NCBI RefSeq assembly: GCF_000276665.1
Contig: NW_004955502.1
Span: forward strand, 4,966,190-5,030,189
DNA length: 64,000 nt
Direction of reading: 5' to 3'
Source: Chinchilla lanigera
Lineage: Eukaryota; Chordata; Mammalia; Rodentia; Chinchillidae
Each line of letters begins with the position of its first letter. Position 1 is the first letter of the stretch. Positions 1 to 11,949 of the stretch are shown here, one piece after another. Below the pieces are notes generated by a model. The model was not told the DNA's origin and ran no database searches. It was given only the letters and a program-made list of their open reading frames with translations. Both the position numbers and the translations under genes were made by a program.

Positions 1-844
1 TAGGACTGATTTACAAACAGTGAGACATGATCAGAAATTTATGCCATTTGTCTGGAGTCATTTTGTGGAACAATTCGTCTCAGTCCTGTGGTTTTCCTGC
101 TTGCTATACTACTTATTTATTGAGTAGACTACAGCTCTTTTTCATAAAATTTGTTCCAAAGAGGTAAATTTTAGAAAAAATGAGGAAAATTTGCCCTTTT
201 TGTTCAGTGGCTATCTAGCTTGATCAGTTATTTAAAAGGCTACCTTCACCTAAAGTTATGACTTACAGAGAAATAAGAAAATAAGTATTTATTATTAAAA
301 AATTGCCAGCAAAGCGTGGTATGAAATTGAATAAATCCTAGAAGATGTTGACTGTTAGAGTATCCCTAAGCACAAGAATAGTTCTGCAGTGTTATTCTGG
401 GAAGCATTTCCTGAGAATTGGATTCTAACAGTCCTTATGTTTGGCCTCAAGCTGATGATTAACTAACAGAACAAAACTAATTTTTCCTTGGAATGGTTTT
501 GCACAGTCAGAGGCATAATAAGTTCTATATCTTCCCTTAAGCTTAAATATCACTAACTGAGAGACACAGAATGTCAGGCCAGATAAACCACAATTTTTTT
601 AGACTTAACAGCTCTTTTATTTTTATGGTTATTACTTTTAGTTGGCATTAGCCTAGATGACATACACATGAGGATTCAGATGAGATACAGAGCTGCATTA
701 ACGTTAGTGCTCCTCCAGGTGAGAGAACACAGTAGTCAACAGAAATCCATGACCTGTAATAAAGGACTGGAGGTTTTATAAGGGCCATTTTATAGGTGAT
801 TATGTACAGCCTTCTAAAGAGAAGTAAAAATAATGCAGAACTTT
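1..844. other. Unassigned AT-rich sequence
   Basis: No repeat family, exon-like open frame or RNA gene is recognisable here. All frames are broken by frequent stops. It is probably old unique mammalian sequence or repeats too decayed to recognise by eye. Confidence 0.5.
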
Positions 845-931
845 AATTTTATTTTGGTACTGGGAATTGAACTCGGGACCTTGTGCTTGCCAGGCAGGCA
901 CTGTGCTGCTGAGACATATCCCCAGCCCCCG
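845..931 (-). mobile_element. ID-type SINE, minus strand
   Basis: Read on the minus strand, this has the tRNA-like A box (after GGGGGCTGGGG), the CTGCCTGGCAAGC anticodon-arm region and a B box GAGTTCAATTCCC, ending in an A-rich tail seen as T-rich sequence at 845-855. Short direct repeats GAACTTT flank it (838-844 and 932-938), consistent with L1-mediated insertion. It is an RNA polymerase III-derived retroposon and is not expected to encode protein. Confidence 0.85.
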
Positions 932-1094
932 GAACTTTGAGTTTTTAAAAACTCTGTATAAATGGAGAAAAAAATATGTTAGAAGAACTTTTGTAGTTAA
1001 AATTGAGAAATAAATATTTGATTAAACAAAGAACAAAGCACTTAAAATATTAGAGTATCAAAATGAGATGATAAACATTTGTTTAAAACCGTGA

Positions 1095-1213
1095 GGGGCT
1101 GGGAATTTAGCTCAGCGGCACAGCGCCTGCCTGGCAAGTGCGATGTTGTGAGTTTGATTCCTGGTACTGGAACAAAACAAAACAAAACAAAACAAAACAA
1201 ACAAACAAAAAAC
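1095..1213 (+). mobile_element. ID-type SINE, plus strand
   Basis: The copy starts with GGGGCTGGGAATTTAGCTCAG (an A box with one change), continues through CTGCCTGGCAAG and the B box GAGTTTGATTCC, and ends in an (AACAA)n-type A-rich tail at about 1172-1213. The body is about 75 bp, close to full length for this family. The flanking direct repeats are imperfect (AAAACCGTGA upstream, AAAACCATGA downstream). Confidence 0.9.
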
Positions 1214-1386
1214 CATGAAAACAGGACTTCAAAATATAATTGCTAAGAACCAATGCTTAAAAGATTTGAAGAGCAGATTTTACACAGTAAGTAATTATTG
1301 TTTGTTGACTAAATAAGGTTTAAATCTTTCCGCCATAGATGCTCTTGAAATCCAAGTTCTGGATGTTTTTAAAAGGGATAAATGCA

Positions 1387-1548
1387 GCTGGGCATGGTGA
1401 CACAAACCTGTAATCTCAGCACTCAGGAGGCTGAGGCAGGAGGATCATTGCAAGTTTGAGGCCAGCCTGAGCTACAAAGTGAGTTTAAGATCAGCCTGAA
1501 CTATATAGTGAGGCCCTGTCTCAAAAAGAAAAGAAAAAAACACAATAA
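1387..1548 (+). mobile_element. B1-like (7SL-derived) SINE, plus strand
   Basis: It has the polymerase III A box near GCTGGGCATGGTG, then CCTGTAATCTCAGCACTC, GGAGGCTGAGGCAGGAGGATC, a B box near GTTTGAGGCCAG, and GGCCCTGTCTCAAAAAG before the A-rich tail. The duplicated AGCCTGAGCTA / AGCCTGAACTA phrase matches the internal duplication typical of rodent B1 and separates it from primate Alu monomers. Confidence 0.9.
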
Positions 1549-1584
1549 ATGCTGAGATTACTGGAATTCTAATGTGTGTCTTCC

Positions 1585-1775
1585 CACGTTTGCTATATAT
1601 CTCATGTGCTACCTTTACAATAATCCCATGAAAAATTAATGGTCCATTAAAAGATGTACCAACGGAGGTTCAAAAATGATAAGCTCCTTGCTGTGAGACA
1701 TAATAAGAACCAAAGAGCTAGGATTTGAGCTTTGTCTGTCTGACTCTGAAGCTTAAGCTCTTAACCTTCCTACCA
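1585..1775 (-). mobile_element. MIR fragment, minus strand (old)
   Basis: The order of degraded motifs follows the reverse complement of MIR: ACAATAATCCCATG, a GAGGTTCAAAAATGATAAG-like segment, then AACCAAAGAGCTAGGATTTGAG and CTGACTCTGAAG. Divergence is high, so this rests on motif order rather than strong identity. Confidence 0.55.
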
Positions 1776-2255
1776 CACACATCTCTGTATTCAAGAAGAA
1801 AGAAAAGGCCGTGGCCAAACTCCAGGCTCATAGGCAGTATTCACTAAATCAAAAGACATTCATTGCACGCATGCTGTATGCTAGACAATACCCCAGATGT
1901 GAGGACAGGCAGAAGAAAATGGTGGTTTTAAGAGGTGGCAGAGTTAGGCTCCAACAGATGATTACATTTTCGTTTAAATAAATTATCATGAAAAATCCAG
2001 AAAAGCTCACTGTGCCTTGGAAGCACAGAGTAGGGCCAACTGCTCCTAGCTAGGGAGGGCTTTTTTTTCTTGGTATGAATCCCGAGCTAAATACCAATGA
2101 ATTAGGAGTGAGTTCAGGGGAGTGAGGGGCAACTGAGGAAGAGAGGAACATCTGTAAGGTTTTGTGCGGTCAGGGAATAGAGAAGCCTAGATATGGGTTG
2201 GTAGAGATAAACAACTGAAAGTGGTATCCTAGTGTCCCTCCCTACTCTTCAAACA
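1776..2255. other. Unassigned sequence
   Basis: No confident feature. The sequence is moderately purine-rich and no open frame reaches a convincing length. Confidence 0.4.
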
Positions 2256-3265
2256 GGCAATAATAACCCATTGAAGGATTTTAAGCGGGGGCGTGCAATA
2301 GGTTTTTGCTTCTGAAAATGGTCCTTTTGCTTATTTTGCTGTAAATGGAGCTGATATTGGAGACAGAAGACTGCTGCAGTTTCAGCTAGCTTAGCATGAT
2401 GATGCCTAGACCCAGGATCACGGTGAGGATGTGTGCATGTATGTGGGTGCCACAGGATCAGCTAACAGAGCCAGGAGAAGAGTATCATAACTTCTTATTT
2501 TTATTTCAACCACTTAAATTTATGGTTTTGTGTATTTTATAATGTGCACATGTAAATATGAAATGATTGGAAATGTAAATGTTTGAACACTATTTTGAAA
2601 GAGATAATCAAGTGTAAGCAATGAGGATTTGATAGGATGTGTTAGGGCTTGGTAGGACTTGTGCAAATGGTTAGATGTGAAGGGGATTTCAGATCAGAGG
2701 AGATTCGACAGGAGAATCATATAAAATGAAACTAATTTGATTTTAGGATGAGTTTGTGGTTCTATGGCTTCAGTAGAAATGCCTGAAAGGTAGATGGATG
2801 TACCAGCACTAAAGAGAAAGAAATATATAAATGAGAGCTGTACCTTTTAGAGTCAATAGAATGATAAAAGTCAATTGAAACAGTGCAAGTGGATGAAATC
2901 AGCAAGGAAATCTGTTTAAGAGGAGCAGAAATGATGAGCTGGCCCTGAATCCCAGCAGTGCAAACACCGTGATGACTGGAAGGGTAGAGAAGGAGAAGGA
3001 GAAAGCCAGCTCAGGAAGGGAAGCAAAAGCGGAGGCAGAGAGAACTCTCATGGAAAGCACAATAGGGTTTCTGTGGAGCTGGTGCTGGTAGACCATTTTG
3101 TGAAAATCCAAGCAGGAGAAGAGCTAAAAAAGTAAACTTTGCATTTAGAATGAAACCCAACTGCCTTGGTGTGAAAGGATACACTAGGAATTCCTGCAGG
3201 AGGGTGAGTACCAAGGGAGGGCATGAGGGCAGGGACAACTCTGTGGAAGAGAGAGGCCAAGAGAC
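2256..3265 (+). repeat. Probable ancient mammalian interspersed repeat
   Basis: Phrases such as CCATTGAAGGATTTTAAGC near 2270 and GGATGAAATCAGCAAGGAAAT near 2892, followed by a long purine-rich stretch, match the order of a very old, widespread mammalian element whose name I cannot give with certainty. Open frames on the minus strand at 2899-3277 arise from the low-stop purine/pyrimidine bias of this stretch and have no recognisable domain. I treat them as spurious. Confidence 0.4.
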
Positions 3266-3524
3266 AGAGCAGGGCACTGTTAGAATGTTTTCTTAATCTA
3301 GGCAGAGCAGAAAATCACAAGTTTAAGTGATGTTGATGAAAGGGACACTGCAGCAGTAGCACTGAGCACACAGGGGCCTGTGATCTCTTTCCTGGTACTG
3401 CAACTGTCTAACTCAATTCCTGCGGCCACTTTCAACAACAAAACTAGAGCAAGGTTTTCCAAAACCACAATCTGTGAACTGAACTTACAGAGAAGGATAT
3501 ATTAATGAGATCTTTTCTTCCTTC

Positions 3525-5516
3525 TGTGTAACGGGATACAAGATCAACACACAAAAATCGCTAGCGTTTATGCAGACCAACAGTGAATGGGATGCGAAGG
3601 AAATTATGAAAACAATACCATTTACAATAGCTTTAGGAAAATGAAATACCTAGGAATTAGCCTAACTAAGGAAGTGAAAGATCTTTCACAGCACTACAAT
3701 GAAAATTACAGTACTCTGAAGGAAGATACAGATGATGACACCAGAAAACAGAAGGATGCCCCCTGCTCCTGGACAGGCAGAACCAAGATTCTCCAAAAGC
3801 CGTATTTCCAAAACTCATACAGATTCAATGCAGTTCCAATCAAAATACGAATAGCATATTTTACAGATGTAGAGAAAATAATCTTAAAATTTATATGGGT
3901 CTGGAAGAGACCCAGAAAAGTAAAAGTAATTTTAGGCAATAAAGACAAAGCAGGAGGAATAGCAACACCTAACTTCAGCCTGTATTACGAAGCAATAGTG
4001 AAAGGAGCAGCACAGTACTGGAACACAAACAGGTACATGGATCAATGGAACAGAACTGGGGATACAGAAGCTCCCTCAGACACATTCAACTATTTGATCT
4101 TTGCCAAAGGGACGAAAAACATATGTTGGAGGAAAGATGCCTATTTAACAAGTGGTGTTGGGAAAACTGATTATCTTTTTGCGGAAGACTGAAACTGGAT
4201 CCTTATCTCTCACCATATACTAAATTAAAATGAAAATGGATCAAAGATCTAAGCATTAAAACAGAAACAGTAAACCCACTGGAAGATAAAATGGGTAAAA
4301 CACTTGAAGACATAGGTGTAGGAAGGGATTTTCTAAACAGAACCTCAGTCACACAAAAAACAGCAACAAGAACCAACAAACAGGATTATTTCACACTGAA
4401 AACTTTGGTACAGCAAAAGAATCAATCAGTAGAGTGAAAAGACAACCTACAGAATGCGAAAAAATTTTGCCAGCTAATCTTCAGACAGAGAACTAATATC
4501 TAGAATATACAAAGAACTAAAAAAACTTAAAGAGCCTAAAATTAAAAATCTAGTCAAGAAGTGGGCAAGAGAAATAAACAGTTACTTCACAGAAGTACAA
4601 ACGGTTGACAAATACATGAAAAAATGTTCAAAATTTCAGGCCATTAGAGAAATGAAAATTAAAACAATGCTAAACTTTCATCCTGCTCTGGAAAAATGGC
4701 AGTCACTAATGAATCAAACAATAATGAATGCTTGTGAGGCTGTGGAATAAAGGTTAGTGAGTATGCAAACTACTACAGTCATTATGGAAATCAGTATGGA
4801 GATTTCTCAAAGAATTGAAATTAGAAATTCTATACAATGCAACAATCTTGCCTTCTAGGAATGTTCCCTGAAGGGTCTGTCATTGCATCACAGGGATACA
4901 TGCACACCAATGTGTGTACCAACACAATTCATGATGGCTAAAACACGGAAGCAGCCTGTACACCCATCAAAGGATGACTGGATAAAGAAAATGTGCTATC
5001 TATATTTAATGAACTACTACTCAGTGATAAAGAAGGACAGATCTGAGACATCTGTGGGAAAATGGATGCACCTGGACAATATAATGTTGAGTGAAATAAA
5101 CCAGACACACAAACTTAAATACTATATGTTATCGCTCATTTGAGTGAGGAAAAGTACAAATAAAAAGATGGATCTCTTACAATAAGGAAGTGGTCCAGCT
5201 GAACAAGGGTGAGAGGTGAGGAGAGGAGGGAGAATAAGAATAAAGATGTGCCATGTGCAGGAACCCCATAACTCCAATCAGTGTTAGAGTTATGGGTCAG
5301 AACATGAGCTAAGACGAATAATATCAACAGGAATGATAATTGCTATAGGGGAACTGGAGGAGGGAGGAGGAAGAGAAGCAGATTAAAAAAAAAAAAAAAC
5401 ATGATGTAATATGCACATTTAACCACTCCCCAAGACAACCATAAGCTACATAAACTGCAAACATGTACAAATAAAATAAAATATTAAAAAAGTAACAAGT
5501 AATAAAAAAACAACAT
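3525..5516 (+). mobile_element. LINE-1, 5'-truncated, ORF2 3' half plus 3' UTR
   Basis: This is a plus-strand L1 fragment. An open stretch at 3587-4192 (201 codons) encodes the part of ORF2 after the reverse transcriptase core. Visible landmarks are KYLGISLTKEVKDL near residue 20, NAVPIKIRIAYFTDVEK near 80-96, KFIWVWKRPRK, NKDKAGGIATPNF and YWNTNRYMDQWNRT. The usual ORF2 continues past the stop at 4192 in broken frames (for example the WIKKMCYLYLMNYYSVIKKD segment at 4978-5034), so the copy is dead. The 3' UTR is purine-rich with AATAAAG-type motifs, and the A-rich end lies at about 5460-5516. Everything upstream (EN, RT, ORF1) is missing, as in ordinary 5' truncation. Confidence 0.93.
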
Positions 5517-6660
5517 TGGAACCAATGCAGAGCTTCACCATACAACATGGTAGGAGTTCAGCAATGGTTCTTACACTGCATATTGTTTTCAGATCAGTCA
5601 CTCTCATTACGAATTCCAAGTGTGCCAAATTGGTCAAGAAAAAAGAATATTTTAAGCAGTAACTGTTCCTTTCAATAAACCACAGACATTAGCAATACAC
5701 CTATTGCAGCTATCCTTGTATATACATATATATTTTGTTTTTCCTTTAAAATAACCCAAAATAACAAAAACAAATACATTATGTCTGGTAGACTTGAACA
5801 ACTTCATTGAAGAGAACAGTATGTAAGGTAGCAACCATTGTTAATTCCTATATTTTGTACTGAGGTCATGTATTGTTTCTGTGTTTTTTGATCTTGTCTT
5901 CATTGTTGTTTTGTTGGGTTTTTTAATTTTTAAAATAAAAAAGTGCTAAAAACATTAAAAATATAGACCTGCATTTAAAAGCAAATACCCAGCAATGGAA
6001 TCCTAGAGGTACTCACCGCGGGGTGAGTAGCTTCTGCCCCATGTGAAATTAGTGAATTTTAGTGAGTAAAACGCAACATGTTACACTTCATCACATCCCT
6101 TAGGCACCAGCAGGCAGGGCCCTGCACACTCCTCTGGGCGGGGCTCTGAGAGTAGGAGGAGCTGATGAAAGCAACAGAGCTGTTGCTGATCAGAAAGTCT
6201 TACCTCCAGCCCACTCTGCACATTTCCTAGGTTACTGCTGATTTGATGACAGATTGGCTTTGAGCCCCATTTCACTCTGAAAGTTACATTCCGTAGAATT
6301 TTGGAATTCTTTCTAATGTGTTTTCTTCTGAATATACCCCTAGTTCACCAATATTACCATTTGCTCCTTTGTATTTCTTTTGCTTACCATTTGTGATACC
6401 TTATTCCAACGAATCAGTGTACAATCCTTTTCTTCCCCAGGTGTCTATAAATTCTATATGCAAAGAAATCATGGTTATCTCTAGGGCCCAGCTTATTTCT
6501 TAGCAACTACCCTTAGTTAAAGATTTTCAACTGAGTTAATGAATCATGAATAATACATCATAGGAACAGTTTTCCTATTTCTTTAAGAGAAGTGTCTGAT
6601 TAAGGACTTATTTTCATAAGTGTAATGTGATTTAAGTTCCAAATACACATACAGGAGTAA
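5517..6660. other. Unassigned sequence
   Basis: No feature can be supported. A short GC-richer patch at about 6010-6260 gives a 64-codon minus-strand frame with no recognisable domain. Confidence 0.4.
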
Positions 6661-6664
6661 TGAA

Positions 6665-6815
6665 GTGTGTCAATCACTTTAAGGACATTCCATGCTGAAT
6701 TTTCACAATAACCCTATATGTTACTGATAACTAAAGTCAGAGAGACTAATGCCCCAACATTTCTCAAGAAATAAGTGCCAGAGTTAGGACTTAAGAAGAG
6801 ACACATATTCTGTCA
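6665..6815 (-). mobile_element. MIR fragment, minus strand
   Basis: TTCACAATAACCCTATATG, GAGAGACTAATGCCC and AAGTGCCAGAGTTAGGACTT follow the reverse-complement MIR order (CTCACAACAACCCTATGAGG ... AGTGGCAGAGCCGGGATT). It is old and diverged. Confidence 0.65.
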
Positions 6816-6888
6816 ATATTGCAGGTAAAATTTTCTGGGCTGACTTTTGTTTTACAGCTAGGGATTTCTAGTATTTCTCTGTTGATTT

Positions 6889-6896
6889 TGGTCTCT

Positions 6897-6944
<48 letters not shown>
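6889..6944 (+). repeat. (CT)n(GT)n microsatellite
   Basis: A short CT run is followed by about 21 uninterrupted GT units (6901-6942). It is a simple dinucleotide repeat, likely polymorphic in length, with alternating purine-pyrimidine character. Confidence 0.97.
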
Positions 6945-6945
<1 letters not shown>

Positions 6946-7965
6946 CTTATGTGAAAATTCAAATATAGGTATGTATGTATTCATTGTCCAAAACAAATGT
7001 AATTATTGTGTATCACAAATACATTCTAATAAAAAAAAAAATTACCGCTATGACTAATTTCCCTCTCCACAGAGAGAAAGAATCTATTCTTCCACCCCGA
7101 ACCAGGGCTGACTTAGGCCTCTTTGATTAAAAGAATACAGCAGGAGGGTGTTGTTTTGGGTCTAGAGCCATTTGTTGGGGCCCCAGTGGCTTCTGCCTCT
7201 TACTACTTGACACTCTGAGCTGCCTGTGAAAACTGCTAAAATTATAAATCATAGCCTCCTTTGCTTACTTTTATCTGATTAAAATATTTTAATATCCTGT
7301 AACTATCATGATGCTTATCTCAATCTTGTCCTATTTTAAATACAAAGCTCAACGGGCTAAATAAATTGTTGAAGTGCAGTGAATTTCACCTGGATGACCA
7401 AGCAAAAGGGTGTCTAGGGTAAGAAGGGAGAATTTACAACCCTTGACCTTTTCTAATGGAACATCTGCAACGTCATCATTATTAGTGCCACATAAAATGT
7501 TAATGTGAATTTGTGTTATTTACTGCTGACTAATGATTCATGACTGTAGTTCAGAAGTAAGACCTACCACTGCATTTACCTATAAGTTATACATCTTTGC
7601 TTATGCTTTTAGTTACAATCATTTGGTCATTTGTCCTGGCTTGTTAGGCATTATCAGTGGATGATAGGGTCGGCTTCAGAGAGGTGTGACATTTGCCCTA
7701 TCTATGTTTCCTGTCTGTGACAAAGTCTGGCTTCCTCTCATACTTGCATATTCCAATTTCTCTTCACTTATACAACCTCACTTATTAAAAGTTAGATTAT
7801 TTTTCAAGAAAACTGTGTAAGGTATTCTTAAAAATGAAGAGAAATACTAATTGAGTTTTTATTATGAAACTGTTCTTATTATGAAACTGACCATATAAAA
7901 CTGTCAATATTTGACTTTGTTTTAGCTTAAAGGAATAGATATTTCATAATACAATGTTCTCAGTA
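6945..7965. other. Unassigned AT-rich sequence
   Basis: No repeat or coding feature recognised. Confidence 0.4.
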
Positions 7966-8170
7966 CATTTTTGTGCAGGCCTTACAATGACCTCATGAAA
8001 TATAACAGGTGGAAAGGGGCTCTTCCTGTTTTGCCTGAGTAGGAGAGAAGGCTAGATACTGAATGGTTTAGGTTTTGTTTTGCAGCTTAAAAGTGACAGA
8101 GCTGGAATTTGGATTCAGGACTGCTGATGGAGAGTTCACTAATGACACTTTGTCCTCTACAATGATGAGC
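7965..8170 (-). mobile_element. MIR fragment, minus strand
   Basis: CTTACAATGACCTCATGAAAT, then AGTGACAGAGCTGGAATTTGG and ATTCAGGACTGCTGATGG, follow the reverse-complement MIR core and 5' region. The copy is diverged, with an insertion between the two halves. Confidence 0.55.
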
Positions 8171-9465
8171 CATTATTCTCTGCTGATAAATATAAGCTCT
8201 TCAAATCTTTTAGGTCTTGAACATGTTTAATTTTTCAAGATTAAAGTGATAAATTTTACTGTTGCCTCTGAAACTGGGTTGGACATAGGGCAGAGACAAT
8301 GCAGGGTGCAATGAGCAGGAGCTGGTGAGACAATTATTGAATGTTTCCTATAATGTTTTTCTTCTCACAGACATCTATAATCAATTTCTCATGAGGCCTG
8401 GGTGTTTTGATAAGACAGAACATGCACAGAGTTATGAGAAAGTAAAAATCATAGGAATTAAAAAGAGACAAGATTGATTAGAAGAGCTCAACATAATATG
8501 GTGCATCTTCCAGCTCTTAATTAAATTGAGAAAAGAAAAATCCAGCCTAAATTTGGAGAGCAAGATTTGTAATATATAGGGAGGTTGCTTTTGATCTAAC
8601 CTTCATATAGTAGTCACTATGGTATCCTTACCTGCAGTGCTCATTTTAATTGGCAAGGTATCTCAACTATGCCAAAATAAGTAAAAAAAACTGAGATCAG
8701 TTGGAAAGCCAAAATGTGGTTCTGTGATTGTCAGTGAAAGATTCCCTAGAGAAACTGCTGCTACAGGGGCTCCCAAGAGAGCTGCAATGTGACTGTGCTT
8801 TCTTTCATTTCAAATAATTTTGAAAATCTAGCAAGAAGGTTAGATACAGTGAAATGAAATACTTGTCACTGGTGGAATAATAACAATAATTGCTCAAATT
8901 AACACTGCGCCCTTAGAAGAAGAAGAGTTATACTTTTGGTACAGTTTAGTTCCCAAGTGTAGTAGCCCAGGTCAGGATCTATGTAGTCCAGGATGAAGTG
9001 AATTTACATTGTTTACTAAACGTGCATAGGTAGTCATCTTTTTATTGGCCAGTTCAGCTCATTTTAAACCATTCTTCTCCAATTCCTGTCCTTGGCTGAG
9101 ATTGACACCTTGAGCCAAACCTGATTCTCCCACCTATAGTTACATTCATAAGACAATTTATTTGAAAAGCTTTTCATCTTCCACTTTTCTCTTCCTAGAG
9201 TGGACTCTTTTCCATCTGTTCAGGCAATGGGTACTTCTGGAACTAGCAAAAACCAGAGACAAGTGCTTCGTTTTGGGTGTAGAACTTTGTTCAAGATTAG
9301 ATAAGGAGGAAACTCTCAAAAACATCCTTTGGAAAGTAGGAACCTAGACTGTACATCCCCTGCTCAAACACTCTCTGTCTTCTTTTGCTCTGTGTTCCTC
9401 ACAGGACTGACAATCTCTTAGCGTGCAACCATTTTACTTATGTTGCTAATTGTCTTTTATCTCCC
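8171..9465. other. Unassigned sequence
   Basis: No confident feature. The 61-codon frame at 9162-9347 shows no domain and no exon-like context. Confidence 0.4.
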
Positions 9466-9469
9466 AGGA

Positions 9470-9585
9470 TTTCCTAGAATGACATTTACATGAGGCTGGA
9501 CATCTTTGAGTACCTAGCACAGTATTACTAGTGTCAGACACATATAAATTATATAATAAATATTTATTGAATCAATACATTTATG
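9470..9585 (+). mobile_element. LINE-2 3' end fragment
   Basis: GAGTACCTAGCACAGTATTA and TATAATAAATATTTATTGAATCAA match the characteristic L2 3' terminus (CCTAGCACAGTGCC ... CAATAAATATTTGTTGAATGA). It is an old, inactive fragment. Confidence 0.7.
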
Positions 9586-9649
9586 TGCAAGGCTGTTTCT
9601 TTGTCTGTGTTTTAAAATTTTTCTATATTTTCAGGGAGAGTATCTTATT

Positions 9650-9752
9650 AAGTCACTAATTACCCAGGTTGGACTCGAACTTGTCTTCCTCCTGCCTCAG
9701 CCTCCCAGATTGCTGTGATTACAGGTATTCACCATCAGACCCAGTTTTTGTC
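9650..9752 (-). mobile_element. Old 7SL-derived SINE (proto-B1/FLAM-like), minus strand
   Basis: ACCCAGGTTGGACTCGAACT, CTCCTGCCTCAGCCTCCCAG and GCTGTGATTACAGGTATTCACC are the reverse complement of an Alu/B1 monomer. It is more diverged than the other B1 copies in the window. Confidence 0.75.
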
Positions 9753-9779
9753 TGTAAATTTTGGATTAAAGTAGTACAT

Positions 9780-10345
9780 TTTACTTTCCTAAGAAGAATG
9801 TTTGGTAGCAAATTTTAGGTAATGGGAGCCTACAGTCCATTATTTTCAATGGGAGAAATTATAATGGGTTCTAAGACTATTCACAAACTCCCACCAAATA
9901 TTACTGAAACATTGTTAAATATCTAAATGACAACCCACAAATGATTTATTGGTAACATAAAGCATTGAAAGAACACGCTACCTACTGCTTAGCAATGAGT
10001 ATTGCATTGGCGAGTATGTTTCTGTGCAGGCTACAGTGTTGTGGGAGTTTTCCTAATCCAGGATGAGGAGCAGGTGCTTCTGCTTCTTGCCAAGCAACAA
10101 TGAAATACTATGAGGATGCAGGAAGGAGTCTGTGGTGAGTTTTGGTAGTGCCATCAGTCCCTGACATGAGCAGACAAGCAGGAAGACATGACAGAACAGA
10201 CACCTGACAAAGTGTGGAGAGACCAGCATCATATAGTATAACAGATTTTACAGTTTTAAATTGTTATCACATCAGGAGATCAGTAGAGATAGAACTGTGG
10301 TATTATTGAAGTTCTTTCACAGGAAAAACAGGTCCAATACAGATA
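9780..10345. other. Unassigned sequence
   Basis: No recognisable repeat family or coding potential. Confidence 0.4.
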
Positions 10346-10347
10346 TC

Positions 10348-10504
10348 TTTTTTTTGTGTGTGTGTGATGCAGGGTCTTTCTAGGTAGTTCAGGCTGGCCT
10401 TGAACTCACTGGGTAGCCCAGGCAGGCCTTCAATGCATGGCAATCCTCCTGCTTCAGTCTCCTGAGTGCTGGGATTGAGGCGTGAGCCATCATGCCAAGC
10501 CTGG
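10348..10504 (-). mobile_element. B1-like SINE, minus strand
   Basis: A T-run with GTGTGTGTG is followed by GGGTCTTTCTAGGTAG, CAGGCTGGCCTTGAACTCAC, a second GCCCAGGCAGGCCTTCAATG phrase (the B1 internal duplication), CTCCTGAGTGCTGGGATTG and GTGAGCCATCATGCCAAGCC. It is near full length. Confidence 0.9.
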
Positions 10505-10636
10505 ATGTCATTTCTGATATGTGCATGCAGTATTGCTTAGGAACTTTTCATTCTGACAGTGTATGTCTGGTAAAAAAACTTTTTTTTGCAAGTCACTATA
10601 GAAAATGGACAGTGAGATATTAACAAGAGATAATTA

Positions 10637-10737
10637 TACCTCTCTCAAGGCGTTTTGAGAATTAAATAGGATATTCTCTGTAAAGGACCTGATCCCATGC
10701 ATTATTGATTGTATAATAATGAATGCTATTATGTAGG
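10637..10737 (+). mobile_element. MIR 3' half, plus strand
   Basis: ACCTCTCTCAAGGCGTTTTG, GAGAATTAAATAGGATATT and TGTAAAGGACCTGAT, ending in TAATAATGAATGCTATTAT, parallel the MIR 3' portion (ACCTCATAGGGTTGTTGTGAGGATTAAATGAG ... GCTATTAT). Confidence 0.6.
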
Positions 10738-10739
10738 TA

Positions 10740-11870
10740 AAAAAAATAGATGAAATTTTTGTTACTAAATTCATCATAAATTAATGACGTGCTTATTTTT
10801 GCTCATGCACATTTTCTCTCTAAGCCATCAAGTGTTTTTCTGACTCATAGTTTTATAATTTACCAATTTGGTGAAAATGAGATGGAAGAGAGGCCCCTAG
10901 ACTGCCGCCCCACGTGTCACTCCAATCCGCTGTGAGCAGCAGCCTGTGTCCCACCGCCACAGTCATCACCGCTGCTCCTTCCAGCTGCTTTTCATAAGCC
11001 TCTTGTCTCGTAGAAACTTGTCTGGTGTTCCAAATAATTTCCCAAACATGTGCCCAAGCGGCTAGGCTTTATTCCATGGTTTTAAAAAGTTGAGAAGAAT
11101 GATACCCTGTTATGCCCATTCCAAATTGCACTGTATTATTTCAAATGCCTGGTCTCTGCATGTCCAGCATTACACTTGTGAAAAGATATGCCTAATGTGA
11201 AACTGAGTAAACACTGTTCTTGGTCATGGATCATAACTACTGATGGCAAGATGTCCCTGACTGTATGGTGTCTGATATGCTATTGGGGCACACCTGCACC
11301 TAACTTTGTTGGTGGTGATATGACACACACACAGGAGAGGGGGCATGTCTCCTATGCTATATTTTACATAGTATACTTTTATTTTTCTTTTACAAAGAAC
11401 TTTTTGTTTAATGCTCATTAAATAATTAAGTGGTTCATTTCTCCTTGGATGAAACTGAAGAGTCTGTATAAATCTAATTTAATAAAGGCACAATTCATTA
11501 TCTGAGACATATACTAATCTAAAAGCCTAGACCAGTAAGTCTCACCATATTGCCAATAATTTAAGAAAATCTAGTGACATAATATCATTAAATCAAAGGC
11601 AGGATTTGTATTTATATTCAGTTTCATAAACAGAGCTTTAACTTTTAGCTTCTGTTTGTCTTTTTTTAAATTGGCCCATGCTATTTGGATGCTCAGAATA
11701 CATGTTTTGAATTTACAGTGCTTGCCCAAGTCTTGAAAAAACAATGTTGGACGCAATTTGGAAGAAAACTGACAAGTAAAGTGTTAGAATGCCAAGAAAC
11801 TGAGAAAATTATGGAAAAAGCAAGTGCATGCTATTGATAGTGATAATCAGCACCTCTATGGTTAAATTAT
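10740..11870. other. Unassigned sequence with a GC-richer patch
   Basis: About 10885-10990 is richer in G+C and in CpG than its surroundings (CTGCCGCCCCACGTGTCAC) and contains a CACGTG E-box palindrome. It is far below CpG-island size. No exon or repeat is recognised in the rest. Confidence 0.35.
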
Positions 11871-11871
11871 C

Positions 11872-11948
11872 CCTTCTTTGGTGTTGGAGATCGAACTCAG
11901 GGCCTTGAGAATACTAAGCATGCACACTACCATGAGCAGGACCCTTCG
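11872..11948 (-). mobile_element. Old ID-like SINE remnant, minus strand
   Basis: TTGGTGTTGGAGATCGAACTCAGGGCCTTG followed by CTAAGCATGCACACTACCATGAGC is a degraded reverse complement of a generic ID element (CTAGCATGC form, unlike the CTGGCAAGC form of the younger copies here). There is no clear tail. Confidence 0.65.
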
Positions 11949-11949
11949 G

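Noticed and set aside
3587..4192. A 201-codon plus-strand open frame, the longest in the window
   Set aside because: Its product follows LINE-1 ORF2 motif order, and upstream and downstream ORF2 parts are broken. It is retrotransposon debris, not a host gene.
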